A DNA stretch of 64,000 nucleotides. Source: Thermosipho ferrireducens (GTDB taxonomy: Bacteria; Thermotogota; Thermotogae; Thermotogales; Fervidobacteriaceae). The position numbers and the translations under genes are program-made. Positions 36,397 through 45,283 of the stretch are shown here, piece after piece. The stretch spans positions 558,001 through 622,000 of the forward strand of contig NZ_CP071446.1 in the NCBI RefSeq assembly GCF_017358165.1, read 5' to 3'. The notes under the pieces were generated by a model, which made no database searches, was not told where the DNA came from, and saw only the letters and a list, made by a program, of their open reading frames with translations. The stretch's first letter is position 1. Each line of letters begins with the position of its first letter.

Positions 36397-36535
36397 TATA
36401 CCTTTTCCTTCCTATTTTTGAAACAGACCCAAGTAACCTTTGACGAATTAATACAAAAAATGGTAAAATATGACTTGATGCTTGCAATAAAAGAAAAACA
36501 CAGAAATGAAATAATAAAAGAAGGGTGATCATAAA

Positions 36536-37597
36536 ATGGAAAAAGATTCAAAGATATACGTAGCGGGGCACAGAGGGCTTGTTGGTTCAGCTATTGTTAG
36601 AAAATTAAAAGAGCTTGGATATACAAATATAATAACAAAAACACATAAAGAACTTGACCTTACAGACCAAAAAGCAACAAGAGAATTTTTTGAAAAAGAA
36701 AGGCCAGAATATGTATTTTTAGCAGCGGCAAAGGTTGGAGGAATACTTGCAAATAACACATACAAAGCAGAATTTATATACCAAAACATAATGATAGCTG
36801 GAAATGTAATAGAAGCATCGTATAGATACGGTGTAAAAAAACTTCTAAATCTTGGTTCATCATGTATATATCCAAAATATGCACCACAACCAATGAAAGA
36901 AGAATATCTACTTACAGGAGAACTTGAACCAACAAATGAACCCTATGCGATAGCAAAAATCTCTGCAATAAAAATGGTAAGGTATTTTAACGAGCAATAC
37001 GGCACAAACTTTATAAGCGTAATGCCAACAAACCTTTATGGACCTAATGATAATTTTAATCTTGAAACATCTCATGTATTGCCCGCACTTTTGAGAAAAT
37101 TTCATTTAGGAAAATTATTGATGGAAGAAAGATATGAAGATATAATAAAAGATGTAGAAAAGTATCCAATAGGATTTGGACTTGATAAAGAAATAAATAA
37201 AGAAGATCCAAAGACAATAGAAAAGGTATTAGAAAAAGTAGGAATAACTAAAGAATCAATAACAGTATGGGGGACAGGAGAAGTATATAGAGAATTTATG
37301 TATGTGGATGATCTAGCTGATGCTTGTATATATTTAATGAATGAAGTTGAAGCAGAAAAAATGAAAAAAATATCACCAGACTACTTTGTAAACATAGGAA
37401 CAGGAGAAGATGTAAAGATAAAAGATTTGGTAGAAATGATAAAAGAAATAGTGGGATACAAAGGAAAAATAAAATGGGATACAAGTAAACCCGATGGTAC
37501 ACCAAGGAAGTTATTGGATGTAACAAGGTTGAATAAACTGGGGTGGAGATATAAAATAGAATTAAAATCTGGCATAAAAAAATATATGAATGGGTAA
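36536..37597 (+). CDS. fcl: GDP-L-fucose synthase, copy 3
   Basis: A 353-residue copy identical to copy 1 up to ...LGWRYKI. It then has a different tail ([12 protein letters not shown] instead of [13 protein letters not shown]). The divergence point at about 37556 marks the end of the duplicated block. Catalytic motifs are complete. Its upstream gmd is broken and a terminator lies 140 bp upstream, so it may be poorly transcribed. Confidence 0.9.
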   Translation: MEKDSKIYVAGHRGLVGSAIVRKLKELGYTNIITKTHKELDLTDQKATREFFEKERPEYVFLAAAKVGGILANNTYKAEFIYQNIMIAGNVIEASYRYGVKKLLNLGSSCIYPKYAPQPMKEEYLLTGELEPTNEPYAIAKISAIKMVRYFNEQYGTNFISVMPTNLYGPNDNFNLETSHVLPALLRKFHLGKLLMEERYEDIIKDVEKYPIGFGLDKEINKEDPKTIEKVLEKVGITKESITVWGTGEVYREFMYVDDLADACIYLMNEVEAEKMKKISPDYFVNIGTGEDVKIKDLVEMIKEIVGYKGKIKWDTSKPDGTPRKLLDVTRLNKLGWRYKIELKSGIKKYMNG

Positions 37598-38020
37598 AAA
37601 AACTTAAGTATTTATATATGGGGGGATTCGTATGTTAAAAAATGTATTGAAATGTTAAAATGTGATAAGCACAAGGGATTTGTCAGAGATTTTTAAATAT
37701 TTAAATGAAATGAGATTTCAATTTTTTGGTAAATAAGAAATTTATGGAAATACTAATATTATCTAACACTAGAAACAGGTTATATTTACTCTATTCAAAA
37801 ATATGAAAGAAAATATAATTAAAAAAAGCAGTAAATTAAGAATTTACTAAAAAAGGTGAGAGCATTTTAATTGTGGTTAAAAAATAACCTATATTATAAG
37901 ATTTTTAAATTATTTTTAAGATAAAAATGTTGAATAATTATTATAGGGTTAAAATAATTAAGAAGTTTCTAAGAAGATAATATAGGATTATTAAAGGGGT
38001 GAATATAGTTTTTATTTAGG
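37598..38020. other. AT-rich non-coding stretch
   Basis: About 420 bp with no frame, no palindromic repeat and no recognisable IS end. Short Lys/Asn/Ile-rich frames are broken by many stops. It is probably a decayed gene or spacer between fcl copy 3 and the deleted IS110. Confidence 0.6.
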
Positions 38021-38099
38021 TTAGTCACCGGTAATAAGTCAAGAGCAAAAAGAGAAAAAGGCAAAATTGTAACAAAAGGCACAAAAGGTCATTGAAAGA

Positions 38100-38316
38100 T
38101 TAGTTTGACACATGGGTTGTTTCAAAAGGTTTGTAAGGGACGTTGTTTTTAAGCATATAGTAAATACTTCTTACAAGTTTTCTTGTAGTAAGTACAACAG
38201 CAGCTTTGTGAGCTTTACCTTCATTTCGTTTGGATTTGTAGTAATCTCTAAGCACAGGATCGAATCTAATAGCACTTGAAGCTGCCTGGTAGAGATAATA
38301 ACGTAAATACTTATTA
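38100..38316 (-). pseudogene. IS110 transposase C-terminal remnant
   Basis: The reverse frame reads GNKYLRYYLYQAASSAIRFDPVLRDYYKSKRNEGKAHKAAVVLTTRKL to the stop, identical to the last 72 residues of the full transposase except for one A-to-T change. The DEDD domain is gone. Confidence 0.9.
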
Positions 38317-38328
38317 CCTTTCAAATAA

Positions 38329-38518
38329 AATCCAACTCTGGGTATGAAGGCAAAAGAGTCTCGCGCTATGTAGGAGCTCAAAGCTTATTCACCGAGTAAC
38401 AATTCAACCTTCATACCAAAGTTAGTCAGACTTAGCCAAGCACTTACGTGCAGGGGGGAACTGAATTACTTTAGTTATATGATAACTCAGAGTTGGATTG
38501 ATTTGCAAATTTCTCTAC
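38329..38518 (-). ncRNA. Candidate IS110 bridge RNA, copy B
   Basis: All stems of copy A are conserved (outer stem 38329-38340 with 38488-38499, plus the inner hairpins). By eye there are nine substitutions relative to copy A. Six of them lie in the internal loop on the two sides of the GCAC-ttac-GTGC hairpin, the expected target-binding loop. The other three are in the donor-side loop. The reverse-strand TATAAT is also kept. Confidence 0.75.
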
Positions 38519-38543
38519 TACATTATACACGAGGAGGTGAACA

Positions 38544-39452
38544 ATGAGTAATATAAAAATATTTTTGTGTACTACTTTTAGAGATTTCAATGGAACCGAA
38601 AATGATGAAATACAACGGCAATTTTTAAGAAGTATTGAAAATCAAAATTATAAAAATTTTGAACTTGTTGTAACTCTTTTTGGAGAGAAAAAAGTTCAAC
38701 AGGAAGTCGAAAAATATATGTTTAAGTCAGCTTTCTTTCATGACAAAGCAGGTCATTACAAATATTCTTTGAGCCAAGTCCTTATGAATGGAATAAAATA
38801 TGCTTTAGCTAATGAAGAAAATTTTATAATACTTTGGAGTACTGCCGATATTATATTTACTAATAATTTTTTTGAAACTATTATAAAAAATTACAAGAAA
38901 AATCTTTTGGGTACTTCTCACCCACATGTAATATTTCCTTCAATTGAAGATTTTCATAAAAAGACCAATAAAAAAGTGAAACTATCAAAAGGATTTGATT
39001 TGATTTATTTTGACAATGTATTTTTAACTAATGAATTAGTTGTTGAATCAATCTCTAACTATAAGTTTTATGATTATGGAATATTCGAACATTTTTTAAT
39101 ATCTTTGAATGAGTTAAACCATAAATGTAATATGATAAATATTTTTGAAGAAGCTAGAGTTTATAAGATTGAAAATGATAGAAAACTTACTCAAGAATCA
39201 CAACAATTTTTAAGCAACAGCCACAAACGTAATTCAGCAATTTTTAATAGATTTTTAAATGAACATAAGATTAGTAGAAAATATTTTAACTTAACATATT
39301 GTCATTTAAAGTTTAAAATTACTAGGAACAAATTTAGTCATTACTTAAAATTTTGTTGCGATATTCTTTTGTATGAAATTTGGAGTGCTTTATCAGCTAT
39401 TATTCCAAAGAAATTTAAGAGTTATTTAAAAAGAATTTTAAGAGGTGAGTGA
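38544..39452 (+). CDS. GT-A-like glycosyltransferase
   Basis: A 302-residue protein. MSNIKIFLCTTFRDFNG...FLRSIENQNYKNFELVVTLFGEKK resembles the start of GT2 enzymes, and IILWSTADIIFTNNFFE would be the metal-binding region, though the classic DxD is changed to TAD. The C-terminus has basic and hydrophobic segments. GAGGAGGTGA, partly from the IS110 end, serves the ATG. Function beyond the fold is uncertain. Confidence 0.65.
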   Translation: MSNIKIFLCTTFRDFNGTENDEIQRQFLRSIENQNYKNFELVVTLFGEKKVQQEVEKYMFKSAFFHDKAGHYKYSLSQVLMNGIKYALANEENFIILWSTADIIFTNNFFETIIKNYKKNLLGTSHPHVIFPSIEDFHKKTNKKVKLSKGFDLIYFDNVFLTNELVVESISNYKFYDYGIFEHFLISLNELNHKCNMINIFEEARVYKIENDRKLTQESQQFLSNSHKRNSAIFNRFLNEHKISRKYFNLTYCHLKFKITRNKFSHYLKFCCDILLYEIWSALSAIIPKKFKSYLKRILRGE

Positions 39453-39453
39453 A

Positions 39454-40725
39454 ATGAAAATTTGTATTATAGGAGCTGGAATAACAGGATTAAGTGTAGG
39501 GAAACTTTTATCTAATGATCATGATGTTACAATCTATGAGAAAAAAAATCATATTGGAGGAATTGCATATGTAAAAGATGTAAATGGAGTTGCTTATCAT
39601 TTAGTTGGAGGGCATTGCTTAAATTCTAAGAATCAAAAAGTTTTAGATTTTATTTTTAATAAAGTTTTACCGAAAGAAAACTGGCACATAGTTAAAAGAA
39701 TTTCTAAAATATATTTTAGAGGTCATTATATATCATATCCTATTGAGTTTTCTGTTAAAGAAATTGCGACCTTCGATAAAGATCTTGCTTTTAATATTAC
39801 TAAGGATTTTTTTGAAGCAAAGTTTCAAAATCCTCAGAATTTAGCGGAATGGTTTGAACAAAAATTTGGAAAAACGTTAGCCCACGAATATTTTATACCG
39901 TATAATAGAAAAATATGGAATATGGCTCCAGAAAAAATGGATTATTTATGGGTTAAAGATAAGTTGCCTATTCCTAATAAGAGAGATTTTTTTGAATCTT
40001 TAATTGGAGTAAAACGTGACATTATGCCACACAATGTATTTTATTACCCAAATACGAATAGTCAAAATACCTTTATTGAAGCTTTAGCGAAAGATTTGAA
40101 AGTGATTAATAATTTTGAAGTTTTTTCTATTGAAAAAAGAAATAATAAATGGATTGTTAACAATCAATATGAATATGATATAGTTATTAGCACAGTACCA
40201 TTAAATATGCTTCCATTTATTGTAAAAAATGTTCCTGTTAAAATTAAAGATTATGCTAGGAAACTTAAATATAACAAAGTTACAACTGTTTTATGGAAAA
40301 CAAAACCCATAAAATTCACTTGGACTTACTATCCAGCACCTGATACTATTTTTCATAGACATATACATATAGGAAATTTTTTTCAACCTATGCAAAACTA
40401 TACAATTACAGAGAGCATTGGTGAACGTAGCTACGAAGAAATGGTATCAGAAGGCAGAAAATTTGATTATTTGTTAGAACCTCTTGATTATCATGTTTCT
40501 GATCACGCTTATGTGGTTTTTGATCACAACTATAAAAAAAGTAAGGAAATGATTAAAGAGTATTTCCAAAAAATAGGTATTTTTTCTATAGGTCGGTTTG
40601 GGGAATGGGAATATTACAATATGGATGTTTGTATAGAAAAAGCCATGGAATTAGTTGAAAGGATAAATAGAAATATACTGCTCCCCATGAAAGTTGAACA
40701 AAAAAAAAGTAGAATGTTAGAATAA
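39454..40725 (+). CDS. UDP-galactopyranose mutase-like FAD enzyme
   Basis: A 423-residue flavoprotein. KICIIGAGITGLSVGKLL...VTIYEKKNHIGGIAY is the FAD-binding motif. YFIPYNRKIWNMAPEKMDYLWVKDKLP and SIGRFGEWEYYNMDVCIEKAMELV match the UDP-galactopyranose mutase / protoporphyrinogen-oxidase-like group. ATG 39454 follows GAGGTGAG. The last 16 residues (LLPMKVEQKKSRMLE) are encoded by the left end of the IS3 element at 40679, so the native C-terminus is replaced. A galactofuranose supply role is plausible. Confidence 0.75.
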   Translation: MKICIIGAGITGLSVGKLLSNDHDVTIYEKKNHIGGIAYVKDVNGVAYHLVGGHCLNSKNQKVLDFIFNKVLPKENWHIVKRISKIYFRGHYISYPIEFSVKEIATFDKDLAFNITKDFFEAKFQNPQNLAEWFEQKFGKTLAHEYFIPYNRKIWNMAPEKMDYLWVKDKLPIPNKRDFFESLIGVKRDIMPHNVFYYPNTNSQNTFIEALAKDLKVINNFEVFSIEKRNNKWIVNNQYEYDIVISTVPLNMLPFIVKNVPVKIKDYARKLKYNKVTTVLWKTKPIKFTWTYYPAPDTIFHRHIHIGNFFQPMQNYTITESIGERSYEEMVSEGRKFDYLLEPLDYHVSDHAYVVFDHNYKKSKEMIKEYFQKIGIFSIGRFGEWEYYNMDVCIEKAMELVERINRNILLPMKVEQKKSRMLE

Positions 40726-40744
40726 AGATAAGGGGGTGCAGTCA

Positions 40745-41035
40745 ATGGCAAAGAAACTCTCAACAGAAGAAAAGATGGCAATAATTTTGGAAGGACTTAG
40801 ACGAGAAAAGAGTGTTTCACAAATCTGTAGAGAACATGGTATTTCTCAAGCTCAGTATTACAAATGGCGAGATAGGTTTTTAGAAGGTGCCAAAGAGGGT
40901 TTAGAAAATGGCAAAAAATCTAAAGTAAAACAGCTTGAAGAAAAAATTGAAGAACTTGAAAAAGTAATTGGAAAACAGACCATCGTCATTGAGACATTAA
41001 AAAAAACAGTAGTATATCCAGGAGGCGGGAAATAG
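40745..41035 (+). CDS. IS3 OrfA (HTH protein)
   Basis: A 96-residue protein. LSTEEKMAIILEGLRREKSVSQICREHGISQAQYYKWRDRFLEGA is the helix-turn-helix of HTH_Tnp_1. A leucine-zipper-like coiled coil follows (KSKVKQLEEKIEELEKVIGKQ). ATG 40745 follows GGGGGTG. Near its 3' end it contains an eight-A run where ribosomes can slip into the orfB frame. Confidence 0.92.
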   Translation: MAKKLSTEEKMAIILEGLRREKSVSQICREHGISQAQYYKWRDRFLEGAKEGLENGKKSKVKQLEEKIEELEKVIGKQTIVIETLKKTVVYPGGGK

Positions 41036-41880
41036 TAACACTTCTTCTTGAAAAAGGATTTAATGTATCAGAAGCTTTAAGGTATTTGAAAATCAATAGA
41101 AGTACATATTATTACAAACCAAAGGGATACAGCCAAAGAAAGAGCAGACGAAAAGAAGATGATGAAAAAATACTTAAAGAAATAAACAAGCTCAAAAAAG
41201 AACATCCATACTGGGGATACCGCAGAATCTGGGCGATGTTAAGAAAAAATGGAAACAAGCTCAACCAAAAGAAGGTATATAGAATAATGAAAGAAAATGG
41301 ATTACTTTTCAAAGTTAAACACAAAAAAGCTTGTAGAACCAAACAAAAAAAGATAAAGCCAACAAGGCCAAGGGAAGTGTTAGGGATAGACATGACAAAG
41401 GTATACACAAGAGATGGAGGATGGGCGTATTACATAGCAGTGATCGATTGGTATACAAGAGAACTCCTTGGAAGTGAAATAAGTCTTAGGTGTAGAACAA
41501 CTAAAAGGTTAAAAGCGTTAGACAAAGCTATAAATAAGGGATATCCAGAAGGAGTAAGAGGTAAAGGAATAATACTAGTAAGTGACAATGGAAGTCAACC
41601 AACAAGTACGAAATTTCTGAAAGAATGTACTGTACTGGGGATAAAACAGATATTTACAAGCTACAACAATCCAAAAGGTAATGCCAATACGGAAAGGTAT
41701 TTTAGGACGTACAAAGAAGAAGTAGCATGGGTATTAGATAATCCAAATTACGAAGAACTCTGTGAGAAAACCAGGTCATTTGAAAAGTTCTATAACGAAG
41801 AATATCCTCACAGTGCTTTAGGATACAAAGATTCAAAGGAGGAATTCGAAGAATTCGTAAGTCTATACAAATCTGCTTGA
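41006..41880 (+). CDS. IS3 OrfB transposase (made by -1 frameshift)
   Basis: The frame is open from the A8 tract (40999-41006) through REIVTLLLEKGFNVSEALRYLKINRSTYYYKPKG to the stop at 41880. WGYRRIWAMLRKNG belongs to the HTH_21 part. GIDMTKVYTRDGGWAYYIAVIDWYTRE, LVSDNGSQPTSTKFL and NTERYFRTYKEEVAWVL carry the DDE residues. A first internal ATG is at 41086. It is probably made as an OrfAB fusion. Confidence 0.9.
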
Positions 41881-42058
41881 TTTTTTGTCCAATTTTTCGG
41901 GGTGCATTATATAATTTATCTACAAAAAAACAAGAAAAATTTTTTCAAAGAATAAGTCAACATGTTGAAAGAACAATGGGATTTTGAATCCCTTATAGAA
42001 CTGAATTTTGAAGATTAGTTATATTATTGAAAAAATGTGCTACAAAGCAGGTGGTTAA

Positions 42059-43429
42059 GTGAATTATGAAAGAATTAAAAAAAATATATTGATAGTTTTA
42101 ATTATAAATTTTTTTAATCTTATTACTGGTATGATTAACGGTTTTTTGATTCCTGCATTTTTAAATATTGACAATTATGCTTTGTTTAAAACTTATGGAT
42201 TATATATAGGATATTTAGGCATCTTGAGTTTTGGATTTTTAGATGGAATTTATATAAAATATGGTGGAGAATCTATTAGTAAAATTAATAAAAAACAAAT
42301 AAGTTTTGAGTATGTTTTTTTATTAAAATTCCAAATATTAATTTCAGTTTTTGTTTTGATTTTTGGGATTTTAAGTAAAAATGTAATTATTATCACATTG
42401 TCAATTGCAATAATTCCAAATAATTTTCGAATTTTCTTTAGATTTATATTTCAAGCTACAGGTGAATTAGATTCTTATTCCAAAATTGGGATATTATATT
42501 CAATTCTTTTGTGTTTGTCGAATCTTATAATAATTTTTTTCATAAAAAAAGATAGTTATTTGCTTTTTATTTTTGTCAATTTAATAATAAGTTACATAAT
42601 ATTTATTATTTTTGATATTGAATTTAGAAAACTTTTGTGGACAAGAAAAAAAGAAGAGGTAGATGTTATACCTATTTTTAAAACTGGACTATTCATAATG
42701 CTTGGAAACTTATTTGCAATGTTATTTTATTCAATGGATAGATGGTTTGTAAAGTTTTTACTAACTACAAAAGATTTTGCTTATTATTCTTTTGCGATTT
42801 CAATGATGAATATAATAAATTTGTTAATATCATCTGTGGCGATATCTTTGTATCCTGCTTTTTCAAGAGGCTATACTCCCGGAATTGTTAAGGAAATAAA
42901 AAAATATTTAATAATTATTAGTTCATTTTCTTCTTTGGGATATTATGCATTTTCCTTTATTATAAATATGTGGTTGAAAAAATACACTTACTCACTATTA
43001 GTTATATCAGTTTTGTTTGCGGGATTACCGGCAATAGCAGTTATAAATGCTCTCTATATTAATCTTTATAAAGCCAATAAGCAAGAACGAAAATATTTTT
43101 ATACGGTTATAAAAATGGCTGTAGTATCGTTTGTTTTAAATGTTTTAGCAGTTATTTTAAATAAATCAAATTTTACAATTGCAATAGCAACAACGTTAGC
43201 TTTTTATATTTGGTTTTTTTATTCTTCAAAAGATTTTGAAGGATTGGAAACTAATTGGAGAGAAATATTTTATATCTTATTATTTGTAAGTGGTTTTCTA
43301 TTTAGTACAATAAAGCTTCCATTGTTATATGGATTTGTTTTTTTAGGCATATGGACTTTTATACTTACTATGATTTTCTTTAAAAAGGAATTTGTCAAGC
43401 TATTTAGAATTTTAATCTCAAGAGAGTAG
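42059..43429 (+). CDS. Polysaccharide flippase (Wzx/MATE-like)
   Basis: A 456-residue membrane protein with about 12-14 hydrophobic segments, starting with NILIVLIINFFNLITGMINGFLIPAFL, in line with Wzx/RfbX transporters. It would flip lipid-linked repeat units across the membrane before polymerisation. It starts at GTG 42059 with AGGTGG upstream. FYSMDRWFVKFLLTTKDFAYYSFAISM is typical of the family. It is the last gene of the glycan island. Confidence 0.85.
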   Translation: MNYERIKKNILIVLIINFFNLITGMINGFLIPAFLNIDNYALFKTYGLYIGYLGILSFGFLDGIYIKYGGESISKINKKQISFEYVFLLKFQILISVFVLIFGILSKNVIIITLSIAIIPNNFRIFFRFIFQATGELDSYSKIGILYSILLCLSNLIIIFFIKKDSYLLFIFVNLIISYIIFIIFDIEFRKLLWTRKKEEVDVIPIFKTGLFIMLGNLFAMLFYSMDRWFVKFLLTTKDFAYYSFAISMMNIINLLISSVAISLYPAFSRGYTPGIVKEIKKYLIIISSFSSLGYYAFSFIINMWLKKYTYSLLVISVLFAGLPAIAVINALYINLYKANKQERKYFYTVIKMAVVSFVLNVLAVILNKSNFTIAIATTLAFYIWFFYSSKDFEGLETNWREIFYILLFVSGFLFSTIKLPLLYGFVFLGIWTFILTMIFFKKEFVKLFRILISRE

Positions 43430-43450
43430 TCATAATAAAATAATAGTAAT

Positions 43451-43699
43451 AAATCAAAGATTGTAAACATTTTAATAAAAAATAGCAAAATTATATGGAA
43501 TTTTGAGAAATATAATAGTGAGTTAATACCTTTGAATATAAGATTTAGGAATTATTTGAAACGCAGGGAAAAATTATATAAGAATGAAGGAACTTCTTCA
43601 TTACAAATAGTAGTGGATTATATTTCAGGAATGACTGATTCGTATGCATTAAAATGTGCTCAGGAAATAGTGTTTCCAACCCCTATATCCTTTTATTAA
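43451..43699 (+). pseudogene. 3' fragment of a dGTPase-like HD-domain gene
   Basis: An open frame without a start reads NFEKYNSELIPLNIRFRNYL...SLQIVVDYISGMTDSYALKCAQEIVFPTPISFY and then stops. DYISGMTDxYAL is the C-terminal signature of dGTP triphosphohydrolases. No upstream part exists in the window, so the gene was cut when the glycan island formed or entered. Confidence 0.65.
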
Positions 43700-43702
43700 A
43701 AA

Positions 43703-43830
43703 TTAAGGAATAAGATCCTTCGTCACTTCGTTCCTCAGGATGACATGTTTTAAAGGATAATAAGATTCTTCACGCTTGCGCGTTCAGAATAACAAAAAAG
43801 TGATAACAAAAAAACAAAATCCTTGTTATG
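43703..43830. repeat. Palindromic repeats, first cluster after the island
   Basis: AAGATCCTTCGTCACTTCG...GGATGACA and AAGATTCTTCACGC...CAGAAT units. The stretch from 43738 to about 43825 (including aaaaaagtgataacaaaaaaacaa) recurs at 59257-59345. From 43830 to 44050 no gene is supported. Confidence 0.75.
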
Positions 43831-44057
43831 TTTCATTTATGTTTTATTTGGTTTTATTTTGTTACAGATGTGTTGCTTCGGTGTTTTCCTGCCGTTTTGT
43901 AGATGCTTCCTGTGTTTTTAGCTTCCCTGGAATAGTTTTCTGTGTAACAATATCTATACATATGTATACATTATGGTTAAAACGTGAATGTTACGTAGAT
44001 ATATTTATATGTACGCAGCCGGCAGCGTGCAGAAAAAATTTTTTTGGAGGGATGAAG

Positions 44058-44249
44058 ATGAAAAAGGTTGCTATTAAGTGGCTTACTGGTGTGGATGAAA
44101 ATGGAGAACCTGTTTTTAAAAGACAAACGTTAAGTGTTGAAGATGTTGTTGATGTTGCAAAAGCAAATGCGATTGTGCAGATACTTGAAAAGTATACAAA
44201 TTATAGTTTAGATAGTGTTCAATTGGTAAGTTATGAGCAGGTGATTTAG
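44058..44249 (+). CDS. DUF1659 small protein
   Basis: A 63-residue protein. VAIKWLTGVDENGEPVFKRQTLSVEDVV...ANAIVQILEKYTNYSLDSVQLVSYEQV matches DUF1659. GGAGGG at 44046-44051 fits ATG 44058 better than ATG 44052. It pairs with the DUF2922 gene about 330 bp downstream; a repeat patch lies between. These families occur together in Firmicutes and related lineages, and their function is unknown. Confidence 0.8.
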   Translation: MKKVAIKWLTGVDENGEPVFKRQTLSVEDVVDVAKANAIVQILEKYTNYSLDSVQLVSYEQVI

Positions 44250-44254
44250 CAAAA

Positions 44255-44545
44255 TTAGCGAGGTTGGCGAGAGTTAGTAAAGGAATAAGATCCTTCGTCG
44301 CTGACGCTCCTCAGGATGACATCCCCACCGCTTTGCTTGGAATGACAAAAAATAAGATCCCTCACATGCGTTCGGGATGACAATAAGGAAAAAGATCCCT
44401 CGTCATTACATTCCTCGGGATGACAGGAGAGGGATATTCCTCGGGATGACCTTTTCTACCTTTGTCATTCCGAACCCGAAGGGTGAGGAATCTTGTAATT
44501 GGCGAGGTTGGCGAGAGTTAGCGAGTGTTGGCGAGGGTTAGTGCG
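44255..44545. repeat. Palindromic repeats and GCGAGGTTGG nonamers
   Basis: Here the nonamer runs read gcgaggttggcgagagttag, the reverse complement of those in the left part of the window. Palindromic units lie between two nonamer runs. Confidence 0.8.
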
Positions 44546-44582
44546 TATTGATTGATAATGAAAAATTTAAGGAGGGATATGG

Positions 44583-44795
44583 ATGAAGAGGCTTAGTTTG
44601 GTTTACAGGAATACAACTGAAGGGACAACGTTAAGGGTTAATCTTCCTGATCCTGTGGAAAATATAAACACAACTGAGTTAGAACAGGATGCACAGGCTT
44701 TGATAGACAATGGGCTTGTTCCAGCAGGGTATGTTTTTGATGAAGCACGTATTGTTGAAACAAATACAAATGTTGTTATCGATTTGATTCAGTGA
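44583..44795 (+). CDS. DUF2922 small protein
   Basis: A 70-residue protein. RLSLVYRNTTEGTTLRVNLPDPVENINTTELEQDAQALIDNGL and DEARIVETNTNVVIDL match DUF2922. AAGGAGG precedes ATG 44583. It is separated by 13 bases from the next small gene and is likely cotranscribed with it. Role unknown. Confidence 0.82.
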   Translation: MKRLSLVYRNTTEGTTLRVNLPDPVENINTTELEQDAQALIDNGLVPAGYVFDEARIVETNTNVVIDLIQ

Positions 44796-44808
44796 GTAGG
44801 TGAATAGT

Positions 44809-44997
44809 ATGCTGTGGGATATAGTTAAACTTTTTATGGAGCTTGTGGAAAGACCGGGGGATGGGGAGAATAAGAAGAAAGAGGTAATAGAATTGGTTGA
44901 TGAGATTTTTGATGAATTGAATATAAATTTACCAAGAGAAATGATTTATGCGTTTTTATCCCCTGCGATAGATTATCTCGCAAGGGTGATGTATTAA
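44809..44997 (+). CDS. Small hypothetical protein after DUF2922
   Basis: A 62-residue protein with an N-terminal amphipathic helix (MLWDIVKLFMELVE), a charged linker and a hydrophobic C-terminal helix (MIYAFLSPAIDYLARVMY). TAGGTGA upstream supports ATG 44809. No family recognised. It is in operon with the DUF2922 gene. Confidence 0.65.
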   Translation: MLWDIVKLFMELVERPGDGENKKKEVIELVDEIFDELNINLPREMIYAFLSPAIDYLARVMY

Positions 44998-44999
44998 GC

Positions 45000-45145
45000 T
45001 GGCAAGATTGGCGAAAAACAAGATCCCTCGTCACTTCGTTCCTCGGGATGACAGGAGAGGGATATTCCTCGGGATGACCTTTTCTACCTTTGTCATTCCG
45101 AACCTGAAGGGTGAGGAATCTTTTAATTAGCAAGGTTAGAAGGTG
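45000..45145. repeat. Palindromic-repeat patch
   Basis: Two or three palindromic units (GATCCCTCGTCACTTCGTTCC..., GTCATTCCGAACCTGAAGGG...) bounded by single nonamers. Confidence 0.75.
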
Positions 45146-45180
45146 TTATGAAAAAAGGGTGTATTGTGTCTTTTTATGAA

Positions 45181-45209
45181 ACAGGGGGGAGTTTCCCTCC
45201 TGTTTTTTT
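45181..45209 (+). terminator. Rho-independent terminator
   Basis: ACAGGGGGGA and TCCCTCCTGT form a 10-bp stem with a three-base loop, followed by TTTTTTT. It ends the DUF1659-DUF2922 region. Confidence 0.85.
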
Positions 45210-45283
45210 AGGTTTGTATGGTATACTAATGTATATTAGGTGTGTTTTGTTGTTTTTAAATTATTTTGCTGGGGGGTTATTGA

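Larger units (their letters stand above)
35376..36430 (-). mobile_element. IS4/IS5-superfamily insertion sequence with 10-bp target duplication
   Basis: The inverted ends GG(C/G)(C/T)CTGTTTCAAAAAT are at 35376 and 36430. The target duplication AAGTAACCTT lies at 35366-35375 and 36431-36440. The element carries one transposase and was inserted into a gmd fragment, so it is among the youngest events here. Confidence 0.88.
35211..36528 (+). pseudogene. gmd: gmd 3' fragment, copy 3, split by an insertion sequence
   Basis: 35211-35375 encodes the [17 protein letters not shown]...KPEVT region, and 36431-36528 resumes with [31 protein letters not shown]. Between them lies a 1055-bp IS with a 10-bp duplication (aagtaacctt). 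The 5' two thirds of gmd are absent. A few base changes near 35235 distinguish it from copies 1 and 2. Confidence 0.88.
38021..38534 (-). mobile_element. IS110 deletion derivative (MITE-like)
   Basis: Both ends of the IS110 element at 22038-23506 are present, but 955 bp of transposase are missing. The joint is the hexamer CCTTTC (38317-38322), which occurs at both deletion ends in the full copy (22334 and 23289). The whole structured non-coding end is kept. It could be moved in trans by the full-length recombinase. Confidence 0.9.
40679..41906 (+). mobile_element. Complete IS3-family insertion sequence
   Basis: The ends TGCTCCCCATGAAAGTTG (40679) and the reverse complement TGCACCCCGAAAAATTGG (ending 41906) form imperfect inverted repeats. 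Length is about 1.23 kb. It carries orfA and orfB in overlapping -1 frames. Decayed or truncated relatives are at 24734 and 34544. Confidence 0.92.

Noticed and set aside
43776-44051. Long N-terminal extension of the DUF1659 gene
   Set aside because: It covers repeat and AT-rich leader; GGAGGG directly before ATG 44058 marks the real start.
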